Source: Streptomyces sp. ISL-1
GTDB taxonomy: Bacteria > Actinomycetota > Actinomycetes > Streptomycetales > Streptomycetaceae
Reading direction: 5' to 3'
Length of the DNA stretch: 64,000 nt
Assembly (NCBI RefSeq): GCF_018614585.1
Contig: NZ_JAGGOI010000001.1
Coordinates: 115,063 to 179,062, forward strand
The notes under the pieces were generated by a model that made no database searches, was not told the DNA's origin, and was given only the letters and a program-made list of their open reading frames with translations. The first letter of the stretch is position 1; each line of letters begins with the position of its first letter. Positions 46,333-56,211 of this stretch are shown here, piece by piece. A program made the position numbers and the translations under genes.

Positions 46333-47594
46333 GCCCACGCGAGGTGCTCCCGGTTGTGCGCGATCAGCTTGTCGGCGAGCGCTTCGGCGTACTCGTACTG
46401 GCCGATCAGCGGATGCGACAGCAGCGCCTTGAAGACGCGGTCGCGGCCGCCGCGCAGGGCCGCCTCCAGCGCCAGGTCCTCGTACGCCGTCACATGGGCG
46501 ATCAACCCCGCGTACAGCGGGTCGAGTTCGGGCACAGGCAGCGGCGTGGTGCCGCCGCCGTCGACGCGCGCCTGCACCTCGATCACCGCGTCGTCCGGCA
46601 GGAAGGACAGCGTGCCGTTGTTGTACGTGTTCACCACCTGCACCGAGCTGCCGCCGCCGCCCAGCAGCGAGGCCGCGAGGTCCACTGCCGCCTCCGAGTA
46701 GAAGGCGCCGCCGCGCTTGGCGAGCAGCTCCGGCTTGCTGTCCAGCGCAGGGTCCCCGTACATCGCGAGCAGCTGCTTCTCCATCGCCGCGACCTCGGCG
46801 GCCCGCGACGGCTTGGTCCTCAGCTCCCGTACGACCTCGTCGTGCGCGTAGAAGTACCGCAGGTAGTACGAGGGGACGACACCCAGCCGGTCCAGCACCT
46901 GGCGCGGGAGCCGCAGCTCGTCCGCGATCGCGTCGCCGTGCTCGGCCAGCAGCTTCGGCAGCAGATCGGTACCGTCCGGGCCGCCGAGCCGCACACCCGT
47001 CTCCCACGTCAGGTGGTTGAGGCCCACATGGTTCAAGTGGACGTCGGACGGGGCCACTTCGAGGAGCTTCGCGAACTTGCGCTGGAAGCCGATGGCGACA
47101 TTGCACAGCCCGACGGCCTTGTGCCCGGCCTGCAGCAGCGCCCGGGTGACGATGCCCACCGGGTTGGTGAAGTCGATGATCCAGGCGTCAGGGCTGGTAC
47201 GCCGCACCCGCTCGGCGATGTCGAGAACGACCGGGACGGTCCGCAGCGCCTTGGCCAGCCCACCCGCGCCCGTCGTCTCCTGCCCGACGCATCCACACTC
47301 CAGCGGCCACGTCTCGTCCTGGTTCCGGGCCGCCTGCCCGCCCACGCGCAGCTGCAGCAGCACCGCGTCGGCGTCCGCGACGCCCGCGTCCAGATCCGAG
47401 GTGGTGACGATCTTCCCGTCGTGACCCTGCTTGGCGAAGATCCGCCGCGCCAGGCCGCCGACCAGCTCGAGGCGGTCTGCCGCGGGGTCGATGAGCACCA
47501 GTTCACTGATCGGGAGGGTGTCCCTCAGCCGGGCGAAGCCGTCGATCAACTCGGGGGTGTAGGTGGATCCGCCACCCACGACTGCGAGCTTCAT
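46329..47594 (-). CDS. csnH: GH4 family 6-phospho-beta-glycosidase, CsnH type
   Basis: A 421-residue NAD- and metal-dependent glycosidase. The NAD fold starts KLAVVGGGSTYTPELIDGFA. The metal-site Cys is in GLCNVAIGF, and the metal His in LNHLTWETG follows HLNHVGLNH. The substrate-phosphate loop (RVGGQAARNQDE) and the catalytic Tyr region (NTYNNGTLSFLPDD) are present. GH4 enzymes act on phosphorylated disaccharides, so its product would pair with the kinase next door: oligomers are phosphorylated, then split. It is the fifth gene of the operon. Confidence 0.88.
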   Translation of the reverse strand: MKLAVVGGGSTYTPELIDGFARLRDTLPISELVLIDPAADRLELVGGLARRIFAKQGHDGKIVTTSDLDAGVADADAVLLQLRVGGQAARNQDETWPLECGCVGQETTGAGGLAKALRTVPVVLDIAERVRRTSPDAWIIDFTNPVGIVTRALLQAGHKAVGLCNVAIGFQRKFAKLLEVAPSDVHLNHVGLNHLTWETGVRLGGPDGTDLLPKLLAEHGDAIADELRLPRQVLDRLGVVPSYYLRYFYAHDEVVRELRTKPSRAAEVAAMEKQLLAMYGDPALDSKPELLAKRGGAFYSEAAVDLAASLLGGGGSSVQVVNTYNNGTLSFLPDDAVIEVQARVDGGGTTPLPVPELDPLYAGLIAHVTAYEDLALEAALRGGRDRVFKALLSHPLIGQYEYAEALADKLIAHNREHLAWA

Positions 47595-47601
47595 ATGTGC
47601 A

Positions 47602-48513
47602 TCAGCCCTTCACTCCGGTCAGTGTGACGCCCTCGACGAATGCCTTCTGGGCGAAGAAGAAGACGAGGATCACGGGGGCCATGACCAGGACGGTCGCGGC
47701 CATGGTCATGTTCCAGTCCGTGTGGTGAGCGCCTTTGAACGACTCCAGGCCGTAGCTCAGAGTCCACGCCGCCGGGTTCTCCGATGCGTAGATCTGCGGG
47801 CCGAAGTAGTCGTTCCAGGCGTAGAAGAACTGGAAGAGCGCGACGGCGGCGATACCCGGCTTGGCCATCGGCAGCACCACTTTGATCAGCGTGCGCAGTT
47901 CACCGCAGCCGTCGACCTTCGCCGCGTCCAGGTACTCGTTGGGAATGGTGAGCAGGAACTGCCGCAGCAGGAAGATCGAGAACGCGTCGCCGAACGCCAT
48001 CGGGATGATCAGCGGCCAGAGCGTGCCGGCCAGGTCCAGCTGCTTCGCCCAGAACAGATACATCGGAATGATGATCACCTGGGGCGGCAGCATCATCGTC
48101 GAGATGACGAGCATCATCGACAGATTGCGGCCGCGGAAGCGGAACTTGGCGAGCGCGTAGGCCACCGGGATGGAGGACGCGACGGTCAGAACGGTGCCGA
48201 GACCCGCGTACAGAAGGGTGTTCTTCCACCAGGTCAGGAAGCCGGGTGTGTCCAGGACCCGGGCGTAGTTGTCCCACTCCCAGGTCCTGGGGACAAGATC
48301 GCGGGTGAGTGCCTGCTGGTCGCTCATCAGTGAGGTGAGGACGACGAAGACGAACGGCAGCACAAAGAAGAGCGCGGCCGCGATGCCCAGCGAGTGCACG
48401 GCGATCCAGTGCAGCAGCGCCCTGCGGCGCGCCGTGCGTGCGGCCCGGGAAGCGGTCGGCGCCGGGGCGAGGGGCTTTCCGGGCCGGCCGGGCCTGTCCA
48501 GTACTTGGGTCAT
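47602..48513 (-). CDS. csnG: Sugar ABC transporter permease, CsnG type
   Basis: A 303-residue MalG-type permease with about six helices and the EAA loop NEYLDAAKVDGCGELRTLIK. It pairs with CsnF. ATG at 48513 (MTQVLDRPGRPG) is favoured because AGGTGA lies 9 bp upstream; the GTG at 48522 touches that site. No ATPase gene is in the operon, which is usual in Streptomyces, where the multi-use ATPase MsiK serves many sugar importers. Confidence 0.88.
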   Translation of the reverse strand: MTQVLDRPGRPGKPLAPAPTASRAARTARRRALLHWIAVHSLGIAAALFFVLPFVFVVLTSLMSDQQALTRDLVPRTWEWDNYARVLDTPGFLTWWKNTLLYAGLGTVLTVASSIPVAYALAKFRFRGRNLSMMLVISTMMLPPQVIIIPMYLFWAKQLDLAGTLWPLIIPMAFGDAFSIFLLRQFLLTIPNEYLDAAKVDGCGELRTLIKVVLPMAKPGIAAVALFQFFYAWNDYFGPQIYASENPAAWTLSYGLESFKGAHHTDWNMTMAATVLVMAPVILVFFFAQKAFVEGVTLTGVKG

Positions 48514-48518
48514 GGCGG

Positions 48519-49487
48519 TCACTCACCTGCCTGCATCAGTCCGCCGCGCCGTCGCATCAAGAACGCGGTGAAGACCATGGAGAGCACGAACAGAACGAGC
48601 GCGATGACAGCGGCGGAGCCGTAGTCGAAGCGCTGGAAGCCGAGGTTGTAGATCAGCTGCGGCAGCGTCAGCGTGGACTTCTCGGGGTAGCCGGGCTCGA
48701 ACTGCTGCCCGCTGCCGCCGATGACTCCGGAGGCGACCTTTCCGGCGACCAGCGGCTGTGTGTAGTACTGCATCGTCTGGATCACGCCGGTGACGACGGC
48801 GAACATCACGATCGGCGAGATGTTCGGCAGGGTGACGAAACGGAAGCGCTGCCACGCGGACGCGCCGTCCAGCTCCGCCGCCTCGTACTGCTCCTTCGGC
48901 ACATCCAGCAGCGCCGCCATGAAGATCACCATCAGGTCGCCGATGCCCCACAGGGCGAGCGAGGTGAGCGCCGGCTTGGACCAGGCGGGGTCGGTGAACC
49001 AGCCGGGGGTGGGCAGTCCGATCGATTCGAGGATCGAATTGACCGGTCCCGTACCGGGGTTGAGCAGGAAGACGAAGGCGAGCGTCGCCGCGACCGGCGG
49101 GGCCAGATACGGCAGATAGAACAGGGTGCGGAAGACGCCGGCGCCCGTCCTGATCCTGGTGATCAGCATTCCGACACCGAGGCCGAAGACGACCCGGCAG
49201 GTGACCATCACCAGTACCAGCCACAGGGTGTTCTGCAGAGCGGGCCAGAACATCCGGTACTCACTGAAGACGTACGTCCAGTTGTCCAGGCCGTTGAAGA
49301 CGGGCGGCCGGAAGCCGTCGTACTTCATGAAGGAGAAGTAGACGGTGGAGATCAGCGGGTAGGCGAAGAAGACGCTGAAGCCGATCAGCCAGGGCGACAT
49401 GAAGGCCGCGTTGCGCAGCGCTTGTTTTCTGCGCCTCGCCACAAGGCCGGACCGCAGGCGCTTCGAGGCCACAGTGTCCGTCGTCAC
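48519..49487 (-). CDS. csnF: Sugar ABC transporter permease, CsnF type
   Basis: A 322-residue MalF-type permease with about six helices (first ALRNAAFMSPWLIGFSVFFA) and the EAA loop KEQYEAAELDGASAWQRFRF. Start GTG at 49487 lies 4 bp after the csnE stop. With CsnG it forms the membrane channel of the uptake system. Confidence 0.88.
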   Translation of the reverse strand: MTTDTVASKRLRSGLVARRRKQALRNAAFMSPWLIGFSVFFAYPLISTVYFSFMKYDGFRPPVFNGLDNWTYVFSEYRMFWPALQNTLWLVLVMVTCRVVFGLGVGMLITRIRTGAGVFRTLFYLPYLAPPVAATLAFVFLLNPGTGPVNSILESIGLPTPGWFTDPAWSKPALTSLALWGIGDLMVIFMAALLDVPKEQYEAAELDGASAWQRFRFVTLPNISPIVMFAVVTGVIQTMQYYTQPLVAGKVASGVIGGSGQQFEPGYPEKSTLTLPQLIYNLGFQRFDYGSAAVIALVLFVLSMVFTAFLMRRRGGLMQAGE

Positions 49488-49491
49488 GGTG

Positions 49492-50829
49492 CTACTTCGC
49501 CTTCGCGATGTCCGTGTCGATCTGCCGCGCGGTCTTCTCCAGACCGGCCTTGAGGTCGCTCACCTTCCCCGCCTCGTACTGGTAGCCGAAGTCCTGGAAG
49601 GTGACCTGGTACGCGCCGCCGTCCACGTTGGCCGGGGTGGTGCTGGACTTCGAGTGCTGCGCGATGTCGATAAAGGTCTTGAACTCCGGGTCGATCTTCA
49701 GCTGCGGCGACTGGAGCGCCTCGATCGTGGAGGGCACGTTGTGGATGCCATTGGCGAAGGCCACCACCGCGTCGGTGTCCGTGGTCATGTACTTCACCAG
49801 CTCCCACGCGGCGTTCTGCTTCTTGCTGGTGGAGGCGATGCCCATGATCGTGCCGGAGAGATAGCCCTTGCCGTAGTCGGCGGCCTGGTCGTCGGCGACG
49901 GGCAGCGGCGCCGTGCCGATCTCGAACTTCACCTTCGCGTCCTTGGCCATGCCGAGCCGCCACTCGCCGTCGAGCTGCATGGCGACCTGGCCGGTGTGGA
50001 AGGGGTGCTTGGCGCCCCACTCGTCGCCGAAGGTGCTGCGGTACTTCTCCAGCTTGGTGAAGCCGCCCAGCTTCTCGACCAGGCCCTTCTGGAAGGTCAG
50101 CATCTCCGAGAACGCCGGGTCCTTGACGATGTTGGACTTGCCCTCGGCGTCGAAGTAGGTCGGGCCCCACTGCGAGACGTAGTGCATCGGAGTGGTCTCG
50201 TAGCCGTGGTAGTTCGGCATGAAGCCGAGCTGCGAGTAGCTGTCGCCCTGGGGTTTGGTCAGCTTCTCGGCGACCTTCTCGAACTCGCTCCAGGTCTTCG
50301 GCGGGGCGGTGATCCCGGCCTCCTCGAACGCGTCCTTGTTGTAGTAGAGGCCGTACGCGTCATTGAGGAGCGGCAGCGAGCACTGGTTGCCGTCGAACTG
50401 GGTGTAGTCCAGCAGTGGCTTGTGGAAGACCTTGGCCGGGTCGATCTTCGACTTCTCCAGGAACGGCTTCAGGTCCACGAACGCACCGGAGGCGCAGAAC
50501 TTCCCGACGCTGTCGGTCGTGAACGACGCGACGACGTCCGGGGCGTTCGAACCGCCCGCCCGCAGCGCCTGGTTGGTCTTGTCGTCGGTCATATTGCCGA
50601 CGACCTTGACCTTGACGTTCGCGTGCTCCTTCTCGAAGCGCGCGACGTTGTCCTGGATCGCCTTGACCTCGCTGGGGGCGCTCCAGCCGTGCCAGAAGGT
50701 GATGGTGGTCCCGGCCTTGGGGTCGTCGTTCGCGGCGGTGTCGTTCGACCCCGTACAGGCCGAGGCGAGGAGGGATATCGCGGCGGTCGCGGCGAGCGCG
50801 GCGGCCGTGGTCCTGGTGCGTGTGGACAT
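49492..50829 (-). CDS. csnE: Sugar-binding lipoprotein, CsnE type
   Basis: A 445-residue family 1 extracellular solute-binding protein. The lipobox is LLASAC within SLLASACTGSND, followed by TTITFWHGWSAPSEVKAIQ. The conserved AYGLYYNKDAFEEAGI motif marks carbohydrate binders. In the S. coelicolor csn system this protein binds chitosan-derived glucosamine oligomers. GGGAG lies 8 bp before ATG 50829. It sits 98 bp after csnR. Confidence 0.88.
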   Translation of the reverse strand: MSTRTRTTAAALAATAAISLLASACTGSNDTAANDDPKAGTTITFWHGWSAPSEVKAIQDNVARFEKEHANVKVKVVGNMTDDKTNQALRAGGSNAPDVVASFTTDSVGKFCASGAFVDLKPFLEKSKIDPAKVFHKPLLDYTQFDGNQCSLPLLNDAYGLYYNKDAFEEAGITAPPKTWSEFEKVAEKLTKPQGDSYSQLGFMPNYHGYETTPMHYVSQWGPTYFDAEGKSNIVKDPAFSEMLTFQKGLVEKLGGFTKLEKYRSTFGDEWGAKHPFHTGQVAMQLDGEWRLGMAKDAKVKFEIGTAPLPVADDQAADYGKGYLSGTIMGIASTSKKQNAAWELVKYMTTDTDAVVAFANGIHNVPSTIEALQSPQLKIDPEFKTFIDIAQHSKSSTTPANVDGGAYQVTFQDFGYQYEAGKVSDLKAGLEKTARQIDTDIAKAK

Positions 50830-50926
50830 GGCGGGTCTCCCTGTGACGGGTCGAGGTGGCAGGGGTTTTCGCGGTTCTCTCAGCGGTCTTCGGCGGGACT
50901 GTCGGCAGGACTGTCGGCGGGGTCTC

Positions 50927-52150
50927 TCAGCGGGAGGTGTCGAAGATCTCGTCCCGCGTGGTGGCCAGGGCGCTCTCCAACGCCCCGCGCAGGACCGGGT
51001 GTTCGCGTACGGAACCGAGCACAAGGCGCGGCCTCGAAGCCGCGAGTTCGGTGAGCTCCGCCTGCACACGTTCGAGCAGCGGCTCCCCGCCGGCGGTGAT
51101 CACATCGCCGGACAGGACGACGAGCTCGGGGTCGAGCACGGCGACCATGGAGGCGAGACCGGTGGCGAGCCCCGTGGCGTACGCGTCGAGCAGCTCGCGG
51201 TACGGACCGGACTCGGCGCCCGCCGCCCGGGAGACCAGCGCGGTGGCGACGTCGGCGTGCGGGCCGTGCCCGACGCCCTCGATCCCGAGTTCGCGCGCCA
51301 GCCGGGGCAACGCCTGGGCGCCGGCCAGTTCCTGGAAGCCGCCGCTGTTCGCCTTGGTCACCCGGCGTACGAGGGGAGTGCCGGGCACCGGCAGAAAGCC
51401 GACCTCGCCGGCGCCGCCGGTGAAGCCCCGGTGCAGTCGGCCGCCGATGACGACGGCGGCGCCGAGGCCTTCCTCGTTCCACAGCAGCACGAAATTCTCA
51501 TGTCCGTGCGCGGCGCCGACGCGCTGTTCGGCGACCGCTGCCAGGTTGACGTCGTTCTCGTACTCGACGGGCATCGGCAGCACGGCGGCCAGCTCGTCGA
51601 GCAGGGTGGGGGAGTGCCAGCCGGGGAGATGCGACGCGTACCGCAGCCGCCCGGTGGACGGATCGAACGCGCCGGGCGTGCCGATGACCAGACGGTGCAC
51701 GTCGGAGCGGGTGACCCCGGCGGCCTTCACCGCCCCGTCGAGCGCCTCGGTGACCTGCCGTACGACACTCGCGGCGCGCCGCCCGGGGGTCTTCAGCTCG
51801 AACTCGCCGACGGTGGCGCCGGTGATGTCGGCGACGGCGGCGCGGATGCGCTGCGGGGTCACATCCAGCCCGGCGGCGAAGGCGGCCCGCGAATTCACGG
51901 CGTACAGCTGGGCATTGGGCCCGGGCCGCCCCTCGGTGGTACCGGTGGCGACGACGAGGCCGGCGGCCTCGAGCCGTGCGAGCAGCTGGGAGGCGGTGGG
52001 CTTGGAGAGCCCGGTCAGCTTCCCTATCTTGGTGCGCGACAGGGGCCCGTGCGCCAGCAGCAGATCGAGCGCGGCGCGATCGTTCATGGCGCGCAGGACG
52101 CGGGGGGTACCGGGTGTGGTCCCCGGAGTACCGGGTGTCGTAATGGCCAC
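50927..52150 (-). CDS. csnR: ROK-family repressor, CsnR type
   Basis: A 407-residue ROK regulator. The N-terminal winged helix reads ALDLLLAHGPLSRTKIGKL then TGLSKPTASQLLARLE. The C-terminal ROK domain shows GLDVTPQRIRAAVADIT, the ENDVNLAAVAEQRVG motif and GAGEVGFLPV. The ROK zinc site (GHxxxx then CxCG) is missing: the position reads GHENFVLLW and no Cys cluster follows, as in other CsnR-type proteins. It would repress its own operon and probably a chitosanase gene elsewhere through the palindrome at 52200-52214. It is the first gene of the six-gene operon. Confidence 0.88.
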   Translation of the reverse strand: MAITTPGTPGTTPGTPRVLRAMNDRAALDLLLAHGPLSRTKIGKLTGLSKPTASQLLARLEAAGLVVATGTTEGRPGPNAQLYAVNSRAAFAAGLDVTPQRIRAAVADITGATVGEFELKTPGRRAASVVRQVTEALDGAVKAAGVTRSDVHRLVIGTPGAFDPSTGRLRYASHLPGWHSPTLLDELAAVLPMPVEYENDVNLAAVAEQRVGAAHGHENFVLLWNEEGLGAAVVIGGRLHRGFTGGAGEVGFLPVPGTPLVRRVTKANSGGFQELAGAQALPRLARELGIEGVGHGPHADVATALVSRAAGAESGPYRELLDAYATGLATGLASMVAVLDPELVVLSGDVITAGGEPLLERVQAELTELAASRPRLVLGSVREHPVLRGALESALATTRDEIFDTSR

Positions 52151-52199
52151 GGCGGGTGCACCTGCCCTTCTGCTGCCGAATGTCCCCGAGGTGGACTGT

Positions 52200-52214
52200 T
52201 AGGAAAGTTTCCTA
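52200..52214 (-). promoter_or_regulatory. CsnR operator palindrome
   Basis: TAGGAAAGTTTCCTA is a perfect 15-bp palindrome 50 bp before csnR, with another half-site GAGGAAAG at 52223-52230. The GGAAA/TTTCC core agrees with what is known of the CsnR binding site before chitosanase genes in Streptomyces. Confidence 0.75.
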
Positions 52215-52445
52215 TTCGGTGAGAGGAAAGTAAGGCGCAGGTCGGGTGGGCGTCAATGGTCGGCGCTGATGAGGCAACCAAAGCGTTACGTGCGCCGGAG
52301 CCTTATGGGGAGCTCTCCCATGTGGCTCTTGCTCGACTTCTTGCCGGTTTCCGCAAGTCTGGGGTGGGGTCAGGTTCTTACGTGACCTGAAGTCAGCGAC
52401 TGATTTTGATTGTCGTGGACACGTAGATGTGCCTAAGCTGCGCCG

Positions 52446-52466
52446 GCTGATCCTCACTTGATCAGC
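52446..52466 (+). promoter_or_regulatory. Hairpin in the leader of the LamG gene
   Basis: GCTGATC (52446-52452) and GATCAGC (52460-52466) pair around CTCACTT and are followed by ACTTTTG. It may be a weak attenuator or an operator about 45 bp before the LamG ATG. Confidence 0.35.
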
Positions 52467-52509
52467 ACTTTTGTGATGGGCCTGGGGAGGCCCTGGGGTG
52501 GGGAGAGCT

Positions 52510-55500
52510 ATGTCTTGGCGTGCTCTGGGCGGCAGACGCTCGGTGATCGTGACGTTGGCCTGCGGGCTATTGATGGGCTCAACGTCGGCGCCCGCGTTCG
52601 CGGCAGCGCCCGCGCAGGTGCCGACTGCCGTGGGATCGGTGGATCAGAGTTCCTCGTCTGCGCTGGCAGCGGAGTCCGGTGAGCCTGTCGAGGTGGTCGA
52701 AGAGCGCACCGAGTACTCGACCACGATGGCGAACCCGGACGGCACGTTCACACTGACGCAGTCGACCCGGCCCCAGCGAGCCCGGACCAAGGACGGCTCG
52801 TGGCGCGGCATCGACGTCACGCTGGAGCGCCGCGCGGATGGCATGGTCGGCCCGAAGTCCGCGGCGGTCGACCTCTCCTTTTCCGGGGGCGGCAGCGCCG
52901 ACCCCATGATCAGCCTCGGCAGCAAGAGGGGCTCGATGTCGCTGGACTGGCCGGGATCCTTGCCGGAGCCGCAGCTGTCGGGGGCCACAGCCACGTACCC
53001 GGAGGTCTTCGAAGGCGTCGACCTCAAGCTGACCGCGACGGCCGAGGGCTACCGCGAGGTGCTGGTGGTCAAGTCGGCGGAGGCTGCTGCGAATCCGGCG
53101 CTGGAGCAGATCAAGCTGACGGCCAAGGGTGATGGTCTGTCGATTGCGGCGGGCGCGGGCGGCGGCTTGCGCGCGATCGACGGGGACGGCAACGCGGCAT
53201 TCACGGGACCGGCCGGGGTGATGTGGGACTCGGCAGGCGACGCTGGCGCGCAGCCGCAGTTGATGCGTTCGACGGCTGCGGCCGAGGCGGACGAGCCGGA
53301 GCCGACGGAGGACCCGAACCGTCCGGGCGCGGGCGACTCCACGGCGGAGCTGCCCGTACAGGTGGACGGCACCGCAGTTGCGGTGAAGCCGGATCTGGAG
53401 CTGCTGCGGGGCGAGGAGACGGTCTACCCGGTCTTCATCGACCCGCCGATGGGCGCAGCACTGCAGGAGCGCACGGTGCTCTCGTCGGACGGGGACCGGT
53501 TCTGGGACTTCGACGGCGATGAGGGCGTGGGCCGCTGTTACCGCGTGGGGCCGTGGTACTGCGACAAGGACCACACGAACCGGATGTACTTCGAGTTTGC
53601 CCCGACCAATCTGGCCGGCAAGTACGTGGTGGACGCGGACTTCCGGGCGTACGAGACCTGGTCGTTCTCCTGCAGTGCGCATCAGGTGGACCTGTGGCGC
53701 ACGAACAACATCTCTGAAGGCAGCAGTTGGCCGGGGCCCGCGCATCTGGACAAGATGGGCGATGTCAACGTGTCGGCGGGACGAGGCACCAACTGCACCC
53801 CCGAACAGCCGGACAGCTGGGTCGAGTTCAGCGACAATCCGTCGGAGAGCGACGAGAACCTGACATCTACGGTGCGGTCGTTTGCCGACGGCAAGTTCTC
53901 ACGGCTGACGCTGATGCTACGGGCGCAGGACGAGAACAATCCGGACGCCTGGAAGCGGTTCGACGACAATGCCGAGCTGCAGATCAACTATGTGCCCAAG
54001 CCGGGCCTGCCGACCCCGTACGGGGTGATTCCCGGCTACGGAGCCTCCCGGCACTGCAACCCGGACAACGACCCGCTGACCGTGACACGTTCAGATCCCA
54101 TGATCGAAGCCGGGGCCCAGGCGCTGGTGCAGCCCACGTCCACCGCGTTCAAGGGATCTCTGCGGGTCTATTTCGACGCTGAGCGGCAGGACCCGGTGAC
54201 GAAGAACTGGATCCACACCTGGGATGCCACCTCACCCAGCACTGGCTTCGACCCAGACGGGACACTGGAATCGGTGAGGACGACGTACCGGGCGGACAGC
54301 ATCCTGTATCGGGTCAGGATGCGCACTCAGTCGTACTGGACGCATGAAGGCACGACTTCGAGCATGGCTTCGGCCTACACGCCATGGTGCTACTTCAAGA
54401 CCGATTTTTTGGCGCCCAAGGCACCGCAAGTAATTCCCGTCGGTCCCTACATGGGTTGCACCAGCTGCGTGGGCGACGGCGGTCCGGGCGAGCCTGGCAC
54501 GTTCCAGTTCAAGCCGAATGCGGCCGACACCGATGTCACGGGCTACCGCTACTGGTCCCTTACGCAGCCAAACGTCGAGCCAGTGAGCGCTGCCGAGGCG
54601 GGCACGGTCCCGTTCACCCCAACGATCGCCGGGGAAGATCGATTGTTCGTGCAGGCAAAGGACGTGCGTGACCGATGGGGCGACACTGCATCGTTCTCCT
54701 TCAAGGTGAGGCCGGCCGAGGCCGAGGTTGGACGCTGGCGTTTCGACGAGTCCCCGGAGGAGCACGGCGACCAGTTGGCGTATGACAGCGGGACCGTTGG
54801 AGCACGCAACTCAGCGGCGCTGGCAGGCGGTGCCGCGTGGTCCAGTCTTTCCAGGAGAGGCCAGGACGACTACTCGCTGGGGCTGGCCAGCACGGATCCG
54901 GCCAAGCAGCAGGCGTACGCCTCCACGGGGTCCGCTGTCGTACTCGACACCAGGGAATCGTTCACCGTGTCGGCGTGGGCATATCTGACCGATGCGACGG
55001 CTAACCGCGTCGTGTTGTCCGCCCCAGGTGACCAGGACACGGCGTTCACTCTCTACTACGCCGCCGGGTACAAGAAATGGGTGTTCAACAGGGGAGCTCA
55101 AGACAAGGCCGACGCGCTGGACGTGGCCTCGTACAGTGACGCCGCGAGTCCGCCAGTAGGCGTGTGGACGCACCTGGCCGGCGTGTTCGACACAAAGAAC
55201 AACGGAGACAAGACGGATGACACCATCCAGCTGTACGTGAATGGCCGTCCGCAAGGCAGCGCCGTGCGACTCTCAGAACAAGCGGCAACGTACGAACCCT
55301 GGGCGTCCACCACGGGTCTGCAGTTTGGTCGGACTAAAGCCACTGGCACCTTCCAGCAGTACTTCCGCGGCCAGCTGGACGAGGTTGCGGTGTGGCAACG
55401 CGCGCTTCTCCCGAACCAAATCCGGGAGGAGTCGGAGTTGAAGCAGGCTGGCGTGCCGACGGCAGCTCTCGTCGCTGACTGGAATGCCGAGTTGGCCACC

Positions 55501-56211
55501 GGGAGCGAGATCGAGGACCTCAGCCTCTATGACCGATCCGGTCTGAAGCTGTCGGCCGAAGGAGCACAACTCAGCACGAGCGAGGCTGAGGGCACGACGT
55601 TGCTCCTGGACGGGGACAAGGGATACGCGTCCACGACCGGTCCGGTCGTAGACGAGACCGGCTCCTTCAGTGTCTCCGCACGCGTTCGCGTCGACCGCGC
55701 CATATGGGAGGCCAAGCCGGTCGGTTATCGCGGAATGGTGGCGGGCCAGAAGAACGCCGGTGAGTCGTCATGGGCACTGTGGCTGACCAAAGTCCAGCCG
55801 GACGAGGAAGGACCCGTTTCCTACCTGTGGCGTTTCGAGCGCACTGCGGTGGACGGCTCGGGCACAGTGACGGCGAGGGCGGAGGCGAAGGCGGACACAG
55901 GCCTATCGTCCGACGGTTTCGACGTTCCAGTAGACGTTACGGCTGTTTTTGACGCCGCTCAGACCGACCCAGCCGACCCGAACGGCCCGCCGGGCAAACT
56001 TCGGCTCTACACCGGTGCCACCGCACAAAATGCAAATCCCAGCGCGGGTCTGACCGCGTGGGCGCAGGGGGCGGGTGAACTCGCTGCGGGCAGGGGTGCG
56101 AGGACTGGGACGACTGGCCACTACTTCCCCGGCAGCCTTGATCAATTGCGTATCTGGAGTGGTGCTCTGACCGCGGACGGGGTCGCGTCCGCGATCGGTG
56201 CGGGCACGTAG
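52510..56211 (+). CDS. Secreted LamG-domain protein partnering the RHS toxin
   Basis: A 1233-residue exported protein. ATG at 52510 follows GGGGAG. The signal peptide ends near SAPAFAAAP. The N-terminal 650 residues are a beta-rich region common to secreted Streptomyces DNRLRE/LamG proteins (for example TYPEVFEGVDLKLTA and GVMWDSAGD). LamG-like jelly-roll domains follow at about 737-977 and 985-1230 (VGRWRFDESP, DTRESFTVSAWAYLTD, GQLDEVAVWQRAL). LamG domains bind sugars or proteins at surfaces. It is encoded directly before the RHS toxin and probably helps to deliver it or attach it to the cell surface; that is inference from repeated pairing in this genus. Confidence 0.85.
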   Translation: MSWRALGGRRSVIVTLACGLLMGSTSAPAFAAAPAQVPTAVGSVDQSSSSALAAESGEPVEVVEERTEYSTTMANPDGTFTLTQSTRPQRARTKDGSWRGIDVTLERRADGMVGPKSAAVDLSFSGGGSADPMISLGSKRGSMSLDWPGSLPEPQLSGATATYPEVFEGVDLKLTATAEGYREVLVVKSAEAAANPALEQIKLTAKGDGLSIAAGAGGGLRAIDGDGNAAFTGPAGVMWDSAGDAGAQPQLMRSTAAAEADEPEPTEDPNRPGAGDSTAELPVQVDGTAVAVKPDLELLRGEETVYPVFIDPPMGAALQERTVLSSDGDRFWDFDGDEGVGRCYRVGPWYCDKDHTNRMYFEFAPTNLAGKYVVDADFRAYETWSFSCSAHQVDLWRTNNISEGSSWPGPAHLDKMGDVNVSAGRGTNCTPEQPDSWVEFSDNPSESDENLTSTVRSFADGKFSRLTLMLRAQDENNPDAWKRFDDNAELQINYVPKPGLPTPYGVIPGYGASRHCNPDNDPLTVTRSDPMIEAGAQALVQPTSTAFKGSLRVYFDAERQDPVTKNWIHTWDATSPSTGFDPDGTLESVRTTYRADSILYRVRMRTQSYWTHEGTTSSMASAYTPWCYFKTDFLAPKAPQVIPVGPYMGCTSCVGDGGPGEPGTFQFKPNAADTDVTGYRYWSLTQPNVEPVSAAEAGTVPFTPTIAGEDRLFVQAKDVRDRWGDTASFSFKVRPAEAEVGRWRFDESPEEHGDQLAYDSGTVGARNSAALAGGAAWSSLSRRGQDDYSLGLASTDPAKQQAYASTGSAVVLDTRESFTVSAWAYLTDATANRVVLSAPGDQDTAFTLYYAAGYKKWVFNRGAQDKADALDVASYSDAASPPVGVWTHLAGVFDTKNNGDKTDDTIQLYVNGRPQGSAVRLSEQAATYEPWASTTGLQFGRTKATGTFQQYFRGQLDEVAVWQRALLPNQIREESELKQAGVPTAALVADWNAELATGSEIEDLSLYDRSGLKLSAEGAQLSTSEAEGTTLLLDGDKGYASTTGPVVDETGSFSVSARVRVDRAIWEAKPVGYRGMVAGQKNAGESSWALWLTKVQPDEEGPVSYLWRFERTAVDGSGTVTARAEAKADTGLSSDGFDVPVDVTAVFDAAQTDPADPNGPPGKLRLYTGATAQNANPSAGLTAWAQGAGELAAGRGARTGTTGHYFPGSLDQLRIWSGALTADGVASAIGAGT

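Larger units (their letters stand above)
52151..52509. other. Divergent region between csnR and the LamG/RHS island
   Basis: No gene is supported. It holds the CsnR operator near the csn side. Toward the LamG gene it holds a hairpin (52446-52466). GC content is clearly lower than average from 52250 onward, which marks the edge of the accessory island. Confidence 0.5.

Noticed and set aside
45337..50829. Assignment of the sugar operon to dasABC or ngcEFG
   Set aside because: The ROK regulator, GH4 enzyme and BadF-type kinase in this exact order, and the GGAAA/TTTCC palindrome, fit csnR-K better.
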